From: Candidatus Woesearchaeota archaeon
GTDB taxonomy: Archaea; Nanobdellota; Nanobdellia; Woesearchaeales; J091
Direction: 5' to 3'
Assembly (NCBI GenBank): GCA_003695045.1
Contig: RFJB01000018.1
Coordinates: 1 to 6,745, forward strand
DNA length: 6,745 nt
Shown: in pieces, positions 1-5,820 of the stretch
How positions within the stretch are numbered: the stretch's first letter is position 1
Layout of the letters: each line of letters opens with the position of its first letter
Notes under the pieces: generated by a model
Told to the model about the DNA's origin: nothing
The model's database searches: none
The model's input: only the letters and a program-made list of their open reading frames with translations
Position numbers and translations under genes: made by a program

Positions 1-614
1 AAGAGCGGCTTACGGACATTGCAAAGAAAGAGAGGGAACTCTCCGCGAGGGAAAAGGAGATCGCAAAGAAGGAGGAGAAGATAAGCAAGGTTAAGGAGAT
101 AAGAGCATCCATTGAGTCGCTCAAGAAGAAGGAGAGCGAACTCAAAAAGCAGTACTCTGCTCTGGAAAGAAAGACCTCTGCACTTGAGAAGAAGTATCTT
201 GGAAGAAAGAGCATTAAGGACAAGGAAGAGGAGCTTCAAGCCAGGGAGAGAGAGCTATTTGAGAGAGAGCGCCAGCTGAAGGAGTTTGAGAAGCGCCTGA
301 GATATGAGGAAAAACAGCTGGAAGAGATGGAGTTCAAGCAGTATCTTTCAGAGAACCTGTCTCCGACAAAATACATCGAGGACGTTGAGCCGTCCGAAAG
401 GTTTGCGAGCCAGGAAGCAAAGTCGGTCCAGGACCTGCTTCTCAGGGCAAGAGAAGCCCTGAATAATCATGACATTGACCAGGCAAAGGCGATTTTCCAG
501 CAGCTCAGGGATACCTTTGAAGAGGTAGTTCTGCCGGAAGCCCAGAAGAAAGAGCTTTACTACCAGATTCTTGAGTTGAAAACAGACATTGACCTGGCAA
601 TGCTAAAGTCGTGA
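1..614 (+). CDS. Coiled-coil protein with C-terminal helical domain, 5'-truncated
   Basis: The reading frame is open from base 3, so the gene starts upstream of the window. About 203 residues are visible. Visible residues 1-112 are almost pure Glu/Lys/Arg/Leu heptad-like sequence (for example KKERELSAREKEIAKKEEK and ERERQLKEFEKR), which indicates a long coiled coil. A short Pro-containing linker follows (around LSPTKYIEDVEPSE). The last 65 or so residues look like two or three amphipathic helices (SVQDLLLRAREALNN...AKAIFQQLRDTF...YYQILELKTDI), resembling a TPR-like helical hairpin. No signal peptide or membrane segment lies in the visible part, but the N-terminus is missing. An internal ATG at 327 is not the start, because the same frame continues upstream without a stop and with the same composition. 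Function is unknown; a structural or scaffold role is a guess. It ends 72 bases from a convergent gene. Confidence 0.85.
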   Translation, partial: ERLTDIAKKERELSAREKEIAKKEEKISKVKEIRASIESLKKKESELKKQYSALERKTSALEKKYLGRKSIKDKEEELQARERELFERERQLKEFEKRLRYEEKQLEEMEFKQYLSENLSPTKYIEDVEPSERFASQEAKSVQDLLLRAREALNNHDIDQAKAIFQQLRDTFEEVVLPEAQKKELYYQILELKTDIDLAMLKS

Positions 615-641
615 TATAAAGTCGCGGTATTCTGACGCCAG

Positions 642-661
642 AAGCCCTTGCCTCAGGGTTT
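642..661. terminator. Possible bidirectional hairpin between convergent genes
   Basis: AAGCCCT (642-648) can pair with AGGGTTT (655-661) around a 6-base loop, giving a 7-bp stem with one G-T pair. It lies in the 72-base gap between the 3' ends of the coiled-coil gene and the STAS-like gene. There is no strong U-tract on either side, and archaeal termination depends more on T-runs than hairpins, so the role is uncertain. Confidence 0.22.
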
Positions 662-686
662 GCCTTTAAACAGGAAGGTAAAATGG

Positions 687-1052
687 CTAAGGCATTGTAT
701 AGCGGGAGAGAAGATTCTCTTGTGATTGGAGGTATTGTATTGCTTCTTCAGGAGTTTTGTACACCGGCAACTTCTTTTCTCCCTCAAGAAGATGATAATT
801 GTCGTACTGATGTTTCGGAAGCCCTGCGCCCGCCACCCTATAATGATCGGCAAGATTGAAAATTCGCTGCCACGCCGCGCCTGTTATGTCTTCAACGCCG
901 GAAAAGTTCACTATAACTGACTCAGGGTTAAATTTGAAGAGCGCCCTTTCGAGTTCGCTGACTGTCTGGTTATTCAGAAGCCCTTTCAGTGAAACCAGAG
1001 CAGGGCCGCTTCTGAGCTTTTCCATTGTGATTTGCAGCGGTGAGAGTTTCAT
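687..1052 (-). CDS. STAS-like (anti-sigma-antagonist fold) protein
   Basis: This is a 121-residue protein with the layout of an STAS domain: strand ALVSLKGLL (18-26), helix TVSELERAL (30-38), strand ESVIVNFSGVEDI (44-56), helix TGAAWQRIFNLADHY (57-71), then YKTPEEAIQYL (98-108), which resembles the typical final T-x-E-E-A-x-x-x-L helix. At the phosphorylation loop, where SpoIIAA-type proteins have D-S-S-G, it has D55-I-T57-G58, so Thr replaces the phosphorylatable Ser. I chose ATG 1050-1052 over an in-frame upstream ATG (1143-1145) for two reasons. GGTG (1058-1061) sits 5 bases ahead, and the upstream 31 residues would be read from promoter DNA. Known STAS domains act in phosphorylation-controlled partner switching or as transporter tails. 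No kinase or transporter is adjacent, so the partner is unknown. The family call is from pattern recognition only. Confidence 0.68.
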   Translation of the reverse strand: MKLSPLQITMEKLRSGPALVSLKGLLNNQTVSELERALFKFNPESVIVNFSGVEDITGAAWQRIFNLADHYRVAGAGLPKHQYDNYHLLEGEKKLPVYKTPEEAIQYLQSQENLLSRYTMP

Positions 1053-1076
1053 TTTACCACCAAACAATAGTGACCA

Positions 1077-1086
1077 ATATTTAAGC
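1077..1086 (-). promoter_or_regulatory. TATA-like element for the STAS-like gene
   Basis: On the minus strand this reads GCTTAAATAT. It is centred about 28 bases before the ATG at 1052, which predicts a transcript with almost no leader. The GGTG ribosome binding site at 1058-1061 would then lie at or outside the transcript. A second minus-strand TATA candidate (TTTTATAT, 1123-1130) would instead give a leader of roughly 45-50 bases that includes the ribosome binding site. Confidence 0.4.
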
Positions 1087-1122
1087 TTTTCGGTAAATGG
1101 AAGAAAAAAAGTTGGGAAAAAC

Positions 1123-1130
1123 ATATAAAA
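1123..1130 (+). promoter_or_regulatory. hisS TATA box (leaderless promoter)
   Basis: ATATAAAA is preceded by the A-rich segment GGGAAAAAC, which could act as a BRE. Its centre is about 26 bases from the hisS ATG at 1152, the usual archaeal TATA-to-start spacing, so transcription is predicted to begin at or within a few bases of the start codon. No ribosome binding site lies between the box and the ATG, which fits a leaderless mRNA. Confidence 0.6.
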
Positions 1131-1151
1131 CCCCTTTCCGGACAAACCCTT

Positions 1152-2420
1152 ATGAATCTTCAGCTGGCAAAAGGAGTGCGCGACATTCCTCCCGAGGAGC
1201 AGATTGTCAGGCAGCGCATAATTGAAACAATAAGGAACGGCTTTGAGAGCTACGGCTTTCTTCCCCTTGAAACGCCGGTCATTGAGCGTTATGATGTTCT
1301 CGCCTCAAAGTATGCCGGAGGAGCTGAAATCCTTAAAGAAACGTTCAAACTGACTGACCAGGGAAAGAGGCAGCTCGCGCTGAGGTATGACCTCACAGTC
1401 CCTCTGTGCAGGTTCGTGGGCATGAACCCCACCATAAAGATGCCCTTCAAGCGATACCAGATGGGCCCTGTGTTCAGGGATGGACCCATAAAGCTCGGCC
1501 GTTACAGAGAGTTCTGGCAGGTGGACGCAGACATTGTAGGCGCCAGGTCAACCGCTGCCGAAGCAGAGATCCTCTCAATGGCGTTGAGAATACTCTCAAA
1601 TCTGGAGCTTGACGCTTTCATAGAAGTAAACAACAGAAAACTACTTGATGCTGTTCTGGTCAAGGCAGGAGTAGAGAACGACAGGTTAGAGGATTTCATT
1701 CTGAGCGTAGACAAGCTGAAGAAGATAGGCGTTGAAGGAGTGAAAAAAGAACTGGAGGAAAAGGGCTTCTCAACAGAAACAATAGACGCAGCACTGGCTG
1801 CCCTTGCCGTCGAGGGAACGACAGAAGAAAAACTCAGCAAAATTGAGAAGTTCGTCGATGACAAAGAAGGAATTGAAGAGTTGAGAGAGGTCTTTGAGTC
1901 GGTCAATGATGAAAGAATAGTGTTCAACCCGTCCCTCGCGAGAGGGCTGGCGTACTACACAGGAACAGTATACGAAGCGTTCCTGAAAAACAGCGAGATA
2001 ACGAGCAGCATCGCCGCAGGAGGCCGTTATGACAGGATGATAGGGCAGTTCCTACAGACGAAAAAGGAATATCCTGCAGTAGGCATAAGCTTCGGCCTGG
2101 AGATTATTGCTGACGCTTACAAACTGCTCGGAAGAAGCGAGAAGCAGAGTGTTGCAAAAGTGTTCATCATTCCGATAAACACGCGGAAGCAGTGCAGGGA
2201 GATTGCAGAGAAACTAAGAGATGCCGGCATAAACACCGACATGGACATTATGGGAAGGGGTATATCCAAAAACCTTCAGTATGCTAATTCTCTTTCAATA
2301 CCGTTCGTGGTAATTGCGGGCGAAGACGAACTGGCAGAAAACAAAGTCACCCTGAGAGACATGAAAACAGGCCAGCAGGAAATGCTCTCTGTTGAAGAAG
2401 TGATAAAGAAACTCAGCTAG
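1152..2420 (+). CDS. hisS: Histidyl-tRNA synthetase
   Basis: This class II aminoacyl-tRNA synthetase charges tRNA-His with histidine in the cytoplasm. The 422-residue length is normal. Visible in order: N-terminal AKGVRDIPPEE (6-16); motif 1 region around P42; LRYDLTVPLCR (77-87); motif 2 FRDGPIKLGRYREFWQVD (108-125); an insertion domain (about 165-250); the histidine-binding stretch LARGLAYYTGTVYE (262-275), including the Arg (R264) expected to contact substrate; AAGGRYD (288-294); motif 3 region VGISFGLE (310-317); and an anticodon-binding alpha/beta domain (about 335-422). At position 318, where motif 3 normally has Arg, the codon at 2103-2105 is ATT (Ile). The ATG start at 1152 is set by conservation from residue 6 and by a TATA box 26 bases ahead; there is no ribosome binding site. 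The gene's end overlaps the convergent map gene by 8 bases. Confidence 0.96.
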   Translation: MNLQLAKGVRDIPPEEQIVRQRIIETIRNGFESYGFLPLETPVIERYDVLASKYAGGAEILKETFKLTDQGKRQLALRYDLTVPLCRFVGMNPTIKMPFKRYQMGPVFRDGPIKLGRYREFWQVDADIVGARSTAAEAEILSMALRILSNLELDAFIEVNNRKLLDAVLVKAGVENDRLEDFILSVDKLKKIGVEGVKKELEEKGFSTETIDAALAALAVEGTTEEKLSKIEKFVDDKEGIEELREVFESVNDERIVFNPSLARGLAYYTGTVYEAFLKNSEITSSIAAGGRYDRMIGQFLQTKKEYPAVGISFGLEIIADAYKLLGRSEKQSVAKVFIIPINTRKQCREIAEKLRDAGINTDMDIMGRGISKNLQYANSLSIPFVVIAGEDELAENKVTLRDMKTGQQEMLSVEEVIKKLS

Positions 2421-3315
2421 TTTTGGTTGTGATTACCGGCTCATCAAGAACGATGATGGTGTGTTCTGCCTGGCTTATCATTCCTTTTGCTTCATCAGAG
2501 AGGGGAGGATAATCGCGTATAACTCCTGCCCTGGTAAGGTTCAGCAGGCCCAGCCGGACTTGCGCGTAGGACATCCTTCCCGTCAGCCATCTGGAAGCAA
2601 ACGGCAGGTTGTTGTATTTCTTTATTTCGTTGAGAAGCTGTCTTGCCATTCTGTCGCGCACGGGATTGGCGCTTATCTGCGAGAAGATTGAAGAAACGCC
2701 TCCTTCCTGAACAACGCCTGCTCCGGTTGAGGCAAAGGGCTCGATAGCAATTATCTGGCCCTCCTTAAGCTGAAGCTGGTTTCCGGTGTCCGTATTCGGA
2801 ATTGACGGGACATCGTGCACCTCGTATCTTGAAAGCCCGTGACCTGCAAGGTTGCGCACGGGAGCAAACCCGTAGGAGGTTATGGCTTCCTGTATTGCCT
2901 TTCCAATCTCGCCTGTTTTGACGCCCGGCTTCACAATCTCAAGCGCTGATTCCAGCGCCTCTTTTGACGCCTTTATCAGGTCGGAGTAATTTCCGGACAA
3001 GTCCACTGTCGCGGCAGTGTCGCCTATCGCTCCGTTGACATGGACCCCTACATCCACTTTCACGATGTCGTCTCCGAAAACGGAATCATCATTTGGCAGA
3101 GGAGTATGATGCGCCGCAACATGATTCAGGGAGATGTTCACAGGAAAAGCCGGCTGGCCTCCAAGCTCTCTTATCTTGGCTTCTATCTTTTCGGCAACCT
3201 CAAGCATGCTGGCCCCTTTTTTCACAAGAGAACAGCCGAAGTCGCGCGCCTGCCCCGCTATTTTTCCTGCTGTTATCCAGTCGTCAAGTTTGTTTTCATC
3301 ATTGGCTGATACCAT
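2413..3315 (-). CDS. map: Methionine aminopeptidase, type II
   Basis: This is a cytosolic di-metal peptidase that removes the initiator Met from nascent proteins. With the chosen start it has 300 residues, normal for archaeal MetAP2. All five metal ligands are recognisable: D88 (VKVDVGVHVNG), D99 (GAIGDTAATV), H159 (NLAGHGLSRY), E192 (IIAIEPFAS) and E284 (SQAEHTIIV). The substrate-site histidines are also present, H69 in NHVAAHHTP and H167 in YEVHDVPSIPN. The roughly 60-residue insertion between the H159 and E284 regions (about 205-272) marks the type II form found in archaea and eukaryotes. The ATG at 3313-3315 has GGGTG 5 bases ahead and a TATA box about 40 bases ahead. Longer in-frame starts at 3390 and 3420 lie upstream of that TATA box and add sequence not expected in the family. 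It is transcribed towards hisS, with an 8-base overlap of the two 3' ends. Confidence 0.96.
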   Translation of the reverse strand: MVSANDENKLDDWITAGKIAGQARDFGCSLVKKGASMLEVAEKIEAKIRELGGQPAFPVNISLNHVAAHHTPLPNDDSVFGDDIVKVDVGVHVNGAIGDTAATVDLSGNYSDLIKASKEALESALEIVKPGVKTGEIGKAIQEAITSYGFAPVRNLAGHGLSRYEVHDVPSIPNTDTGNQLQLKEGQIIAIEPFASTGAGVVQEGGVSSIFSQISANPVRDRMARQLLNEIKKYNNLPFASRWLTGRMSYAQVRLGLLNLTRAGVIRDYPPLSDEAKGMISQAEHTIIVLDEPVITTKTS

Positions 3316-3350
3316 TAAAGCACCCTTGACCCCTGAGGTCTGCAGTTGAT

Positions 3351-3360
3351 TATTTAAATA
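3351..3360. promoter_or_regulatory. Palindromic TATA element between map and the PAP2 operon
   Basis: TATTTAAATA is a perfect 10-base palindrome and contains TTTAAATA on both strands. On the minus strand it predicts a start near 3329 and a leader of about 14 bases for map, which contains its GGGTG ribosome binding site (3321-3325). On the plus strand it predicts a start near 3382, a few bases before the PAP2 ATG at 3389. One element could serve both directions. A second plus-strand candidate, CTTAATAG (3379-3386), would instead suit the ATG at 3407. Confidence 0.55.
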
Positions 3361-3388
3361 TTGTGGAAAACCAAAACGCTTAATAGTC

Positions 3389-4087
3389 ATGGTTTCACCA
3401 TCGCATATGAAAGTGTTCAAAATGAAGAAAGCCGTCGGAGATGTTTACTGGACCCTGAGAAGCAGAGACATTGCCGTGCTGGTTCTTGTTCTTTTCGGAG
3501 TGCTTGCTGCACTGACTGCTTCCGCAGCAGCGTTTCCGGACAATTCGCTGGACATGGCTGTCAACGAGTTTTTTGAAGGCATACACGGCACCTTCCTGGA
3601 TGAAGTGATGTACGGAATCACCATTCTCGGAAGCATCGGCGGAGTGCTTCTTCTTATGGCTGCGGTTGTGTTCATCCTGGGAAGAAACAATGCATGGCTT
3701 GACGCTGCTGTTTCCGTTGTTGCAGTCGGAGGGGCGCAGCTGGTAAAGGAAGTTATGAAATCCGCCATAAGGCGGGCAAGACCTGAAAACGCGATTATTC
3801 ACGCTGAGGGCTTCAGCTTTCCAAGCGGGCATGCCACGGCAGCGGCAGCAGTGGCTGTTGTTCTGGTCTTCGTTCTCGGCAAGCATCTGAAAGGCAGAAC
3901 AAAAAAGACAGTTGAATGGTTCGCTGTTGCTTACGGAGTAATGGTCGGGTTCAGCAGGATTTTCCTGAATGTTCACTGGCTCAGCGACGTTATGGCGGGC
4001 TTCGCCCTGGGAGCGGGATGGAGTTTCCTCATGATGCTTGTTTCAAGTCCTGTTTACAAAAAACAAAAAGAGGCACTGGAGGGATAG
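3389..4087 (+). CDS. PAP2-family integral membrane lipid phosphatase
   Basis: This is a 232-residue membrane phosphatase of the PAP2/acid phosphatase superfamily. Members dephosphorylate lipid phosphates or pyrophosphates such as phosphatidate or polyprenyl diphosphate; the substrate here cannot be told from sequence. The three signature motifs are intact: K-x6-RP at K124-P132 (KSAIRRARP), PSGH at 145-148, and SR-x5-H-x3-D at S189-D200 ([12 protein letters not shown]), which supplies the catalytic His and Asp. Hydrophobic segments at about 28-49, 74-97, 103-121, 149-165, 175-191 and 201-218 suggest five or six membrane helices. Start choice is uncertain: ATG 3389, 3407 and 3422 are all in frame and none has a ribosome binding site. 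I kept 3389 because it sits a few bases after the start predicted from the palindromic TATA; 3407 is a good alternative. It is the first gene of the array, one base before gpmA. A role in recycling the archaeal lipid carrier is possible but inferred. Confidence 0.9.
   Translation: MVSPSHMKVFKMKKAVGDVYWTLRSRDIAVLVLVLFGVLAALTASAAAFPDNSLDMAVNEFFEGIHGTFLDEVMYGITILGSIGGVLLLMAAVVFILGRNNAWLDAAVSVVAVGGAQLVKEVMKSAIRRARPENAIIHAEGFSFPSGHATAAAAVAVVLVFVLGKHLKGRTKKTVEWFAVAYGVMVGFSRIFLNVHWLSDVMAGFALGAGWSFLMMLVSSPVYKKQKEALEG
4078..4083 (+). promoter_or_regulatory. gpmA ribosome binding site
   Basis: GGAGGG lies 5 bases before the ATG at 4089, inside the end of the PAP2 gene. It is the strongest Shine-Dalgarno match in the window. 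It fixes the gpmA start and excludes the longer in-frame reading beginning at 4038. Confidence 0.75.
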
Positions 4088-4088
4088 C

Positions 4089-4835
4089 ATGATAAAGCTT
4101 GTATTGTTGAGACACGGGGAAAGCGTCTGGAACAGGGAGAACAAGTTCACCGGCTGGACGGATGTTGACCTTTCCGAAAAAGGCATCGAAGAAGCGCATG
4201 ATGCCGCAAAGCGCCTGATGAGAGAAGGTTTTACCTTTGATATTGCATTTACCTCGGTTCTCAAAAGAGCAATAAGGACTTTGTGGATTGTGCTTGACGA
4301 CATGGATTTGATGTGGATCCCTGTTGAGAGGTCTTGGCGGCTTAACGAGCGCCACTACGGCGCACTACAGGGTCTGAACAAAGCAGAGATGGCAAAGAAG
4401 GTCGGTGAAGAGCAGGTCCACATATGGAGAAGAAGTTATGACGTGAGGCCTCCCCTGCTTGACGAAGATGATGAAAGGTACCCTGGCAAAGACCCCCGCT
4501 ACAAGAACCTGAAAAAAGAAGAGATTCCGAGGGGGGAGTGCTTAAAGGATACAGTGGAAAGGTTCCTGCCCTACTGGCATGAGAGAATTGTTCCCGAACT
4601 CAAAAAGGGGTCCCGCGTGATAATATCAGCCCACGGAAACAGTTTGAGAGCGCTGGTAAAGTATCTGGACAACATTTCAGATGAAGAGATTCCCCACCTG
4701 AACATTCCAACCGGAATTCCGCTAATCTACGAGCTGGATGACAATCTCAAACCGGTAAGGCATTATTACCTCGCGAGCGAAGAGGAAGTCAGGGCGGCAG
4801 CCAGCAAGGTGGCTGCTCAGGGAAAAGCAAAATAG
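4089..4835 (+). CDS. gpmA: 2,3-bisphosphoglycerate-dependent phosphoglycerate mutase
   Basis: The enzyme interconverts 3- and 2-phosphoglycerate in glycolysis and gluconeogenesis through a phosphohistidine. The 248-residue length is close to the 250 of E. coli GpmA. Signatures include [10 protein letters not shown] (6-15), with phospho-acceptor His9; the dPGM-specific [13 protein letters not shown] (20-32); [12 protein letters not shown] (55-66), with substrate Arg60; [13 protein letters not shown] (83-95), with catalytic Glu87; YDVRPP (117-122); and [14 protein letters not shown] (180-193), with catalytic His182. The C-terminus ends in an Ala/Lys-rich tail (about 235-248), like other dPGMs. 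The ATG at 4089 is one base after the PAP2 stop and 5 bases after GGAGGG. Many archaea use the unrelated cofactor-independent enzyme instead, so this gene hints at bacterial-type acquisition. folE follows after 9 bases. Confidence 0.95.
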   Translation: MIKLVLLRHGESVWNRENKFTGWTDVDLSEKGIEEAHDAAKRLMREGFTFDIAFTSVLKRAIRTLWIVLDDMDLMWIPVERSWRLNERHYGALQGLNKAEMAKKVGEEQVHIWRRSYDVRPPLLDEDDERYPGKDPRYKNLKKEEIPRGECLKDTVERFLPYWHERIVPELKKGSRVIISAHGNSLRALVKYLDNISDEEIPHLNIPTGIPLIYELDDNLKPVRHYYLASEEEVRAAASKVAAQGKAK

Positions 4836-4840
4836 GTGGT
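4835..4840 (+). promoter_or_regulatory. folE ribosome binding site
   Basis: GGTGGT overlaps the last base of the gpmA stop codon and lies 4 bases before ATG 4845. The same GGTG core is found at comparable spacing before the STAS-like gene, map (as GGGTG) and the last Nudix gene. It favours ATG 4845 over the in-frame GTG codons at 4836 and 4839, which lie within the site itself. Confidence 0.65.
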
Positions 4841-4844
4841 GCGC

Positions 4845-5408
4845 ATGCCAAGGAACCCCGAAAAGTTGGAAAAGACATACCGGAAGATTTTGAGCGAGAT
4901 TGGCGAAGACCCTGAAAGGGAGGGTCTTTTGGATACACCAAGAAGGGTTGCGGATTCAATTCTTTACCTTACCCACGGCTATGAGGAAGACATAGACAGG
5001 ATAGTGAATGAAGCGCTCTTTGAGTCCGACAATGACGAGATGGTGGTCGTGAAGGACATAGAGCTGTACTCTCTCTGCGAACACCACATGCTTCCCTTCA
5101 TAGGAAAGTGCCATGTAGGGTATATCCCGAACGGAAAGGTAATAGGCCTGTCCAAGATTCCCCGCATTGTGAATGTCTTCGCAAGACGCCTCCAGATACA
5201 GGAGAACCTGACAACCCAGATTGCGGAGACAATCAGGAAGTACACGAATGCAAAGGGAGTCGCGGTTGTTATTGAGGCGAAGCATTTGTGCATGATGATG
5301 CGCGGCGTTGAAAAGCAGAACGCGAGCATGATTACTTCCTGCCTTTTGGGGCTGTTCAAGACGCGCCAGGAAACAAGAGCCGAATTCATGAATCTCATCA
5401 GGGGTTAG
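4845..5408 (+). CDS. folE: GTP cyclohydrolase I (type IA)
   Basis: The enzyme converts GTP to 7,8-dihydroneopterin triphosphate and formate, the entry to folate, biopterin and 7-deazaguanine pathways. The 187-residue protein shows the full type I signature. [14 protein letters not shown] (25-38) is followed by [19 protein letters not shown] (75-93), with zinc ligands C78 and H81 and catalytic H80. Next come [11 protein letters not shown] (99-109) and [16 protein letters not shown] (112-127). Last is [13 protein letters not shown] (143-155), with H147 and third zinc ligand C149. These match E. coli C110/H112/H113/H179/C181. Most archaea begin pterin synthesis with the unrelated Fe-dependent MptA (FolE2-like) enzyme, so a zinc type I enzyme here is notable. 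The ATG at 4845 was preferred because GGTGGT lies just ahead. One base separates its stop from the next Nudix gene, suggesting coupled expression. Confidence 0.95.
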   Translation: MPRNPEKLEKTYRKILSEIGEDPEREGLLDTPRRVADSILYLTHGYEEDIDRIVNEALFESDNDEMVVVKDIELYSLCEHHMLPFIGKCHVGYIPNGKVIGLSKIPRIVNVFARRLQIQENLTTQIAETIRKYTNAKGVAVVIEAKHLCMMMRGVEKQNASMITSCLLGLFKTRQETRAEFMNLIRG

Positions 5409-5409
5409 A

Positions 5410-5820
5410 ATGAAAAAGCCGGTCGTGACCGTCGGAGCGCTTGTCTTCAACAGGGAAGGAAAAGCGCTGTTTCTGAAAAGCCACAAGTGGCACGGGCTTT
5501 ACGGCATTCCCGCAGGCAAGGTTGAGTACGGGGAACGCTTAACGGATGCCCTGCGCAGAGAGGTGAAAGAGGAAACAGCCCTTGGGATAAGCCGGATAAA
5601 ATTTCTGGCTGTTCAGGAGATAATCAATGACTCTGATTTCTTTACCGAACAGCATTTCGTGTCTGTGAATTATGAATGCCTTGCAGACGGCACGAAAGTG
5701 GTTCTCAATGACGAGGCCCAGGAATACGTCTGGGCTTTCCCGAGAGACGCCCTTAATCTTGAGTTGAACAGGCCGACAAGAGAGCTGGTTGAGATTTGGC
5801 TCGGAAAAAATGGGGAATAA
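5410..5820 (+). CDS. Nudix hydrolase
   Basis: This 136-residue single-domain Nudix protein would hydrolyse a nucleoside-diphosphate-linked compound using Mg2+. The Nudix box spans residues 36-58 (G36-x5-E42-x7-R50-E-V-K-E-E-T-A-L): all metal-binding Glu residues are present, and only the semi-conserved Gly is Ala57. The preceding KWHGLYGIPAGKVEYGE (26-42) matches the strand-loop before the box in many Nudix enzymes. The start ATG is one base after the folE stop, with a modest GGGG 5 bases ahead. Position directly after folE suggests, by inference only, that it removes pyrophosphate from dihydroneopterin triphosphate, a step done by the Nudix enzyme NudB (FolQ) in bacteria. Nucleotide-sugar or nucleotide clean-up activities are equally compatible with the sequence. 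Its 3' end overlaps the SDR gene by 11 bases. Confidence 0.92.
   Translation: MKKPVVTVGALVFNREGKALFLKSHKWHGLYGIPAGKVEYGERLTDALRREVKEETALGISRIKFLAVQEIINDSDFFTEQHFVSVNYECLADGTKVVLNDEAQEYVWAFPRDALNLELNRPTRELVEIWLGKNGE

Noticed and set aside
327..614. A separate 95-residue gene starting at ATG 327
   Set aside because: The same frame is open to base 3 with continuous coiled-coil composition, so 327 is an internal Met.
726..1128. Plus-strand reading frames opposite the STAS-like gene
   Set aside because: They have no ribosome binding site or recognisable domain, and the minus-strand frame explains the sequence better.
1053..1145. N-terminal extension of the STAS-like gene to an upstream ATG at 1143-1145
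   Set aside because: The extra 31 residues (hydrophobic and Phe-rich) would be translated from DNA that holds both TATA boxes. A GGTG ribosome binding site sits directly before the inner ATG at 1052.
3316..3420. Longer methionine aminopeptidase starts at 3390 or 3420
   Set aside because: They lie upstream of the likely TATA box and add residues absent from the family. The ATG at 3315 has a GGGTG site at the right spacing.
3395..3976. A 193-residue minus-strand reading frame opposite the PAP2 gene
   Set aside because: Its product is Cys/His/Ser-rich with no recognisable domain. The plus strand carries all three PAP2 motifs, so this is an antisense shadow.
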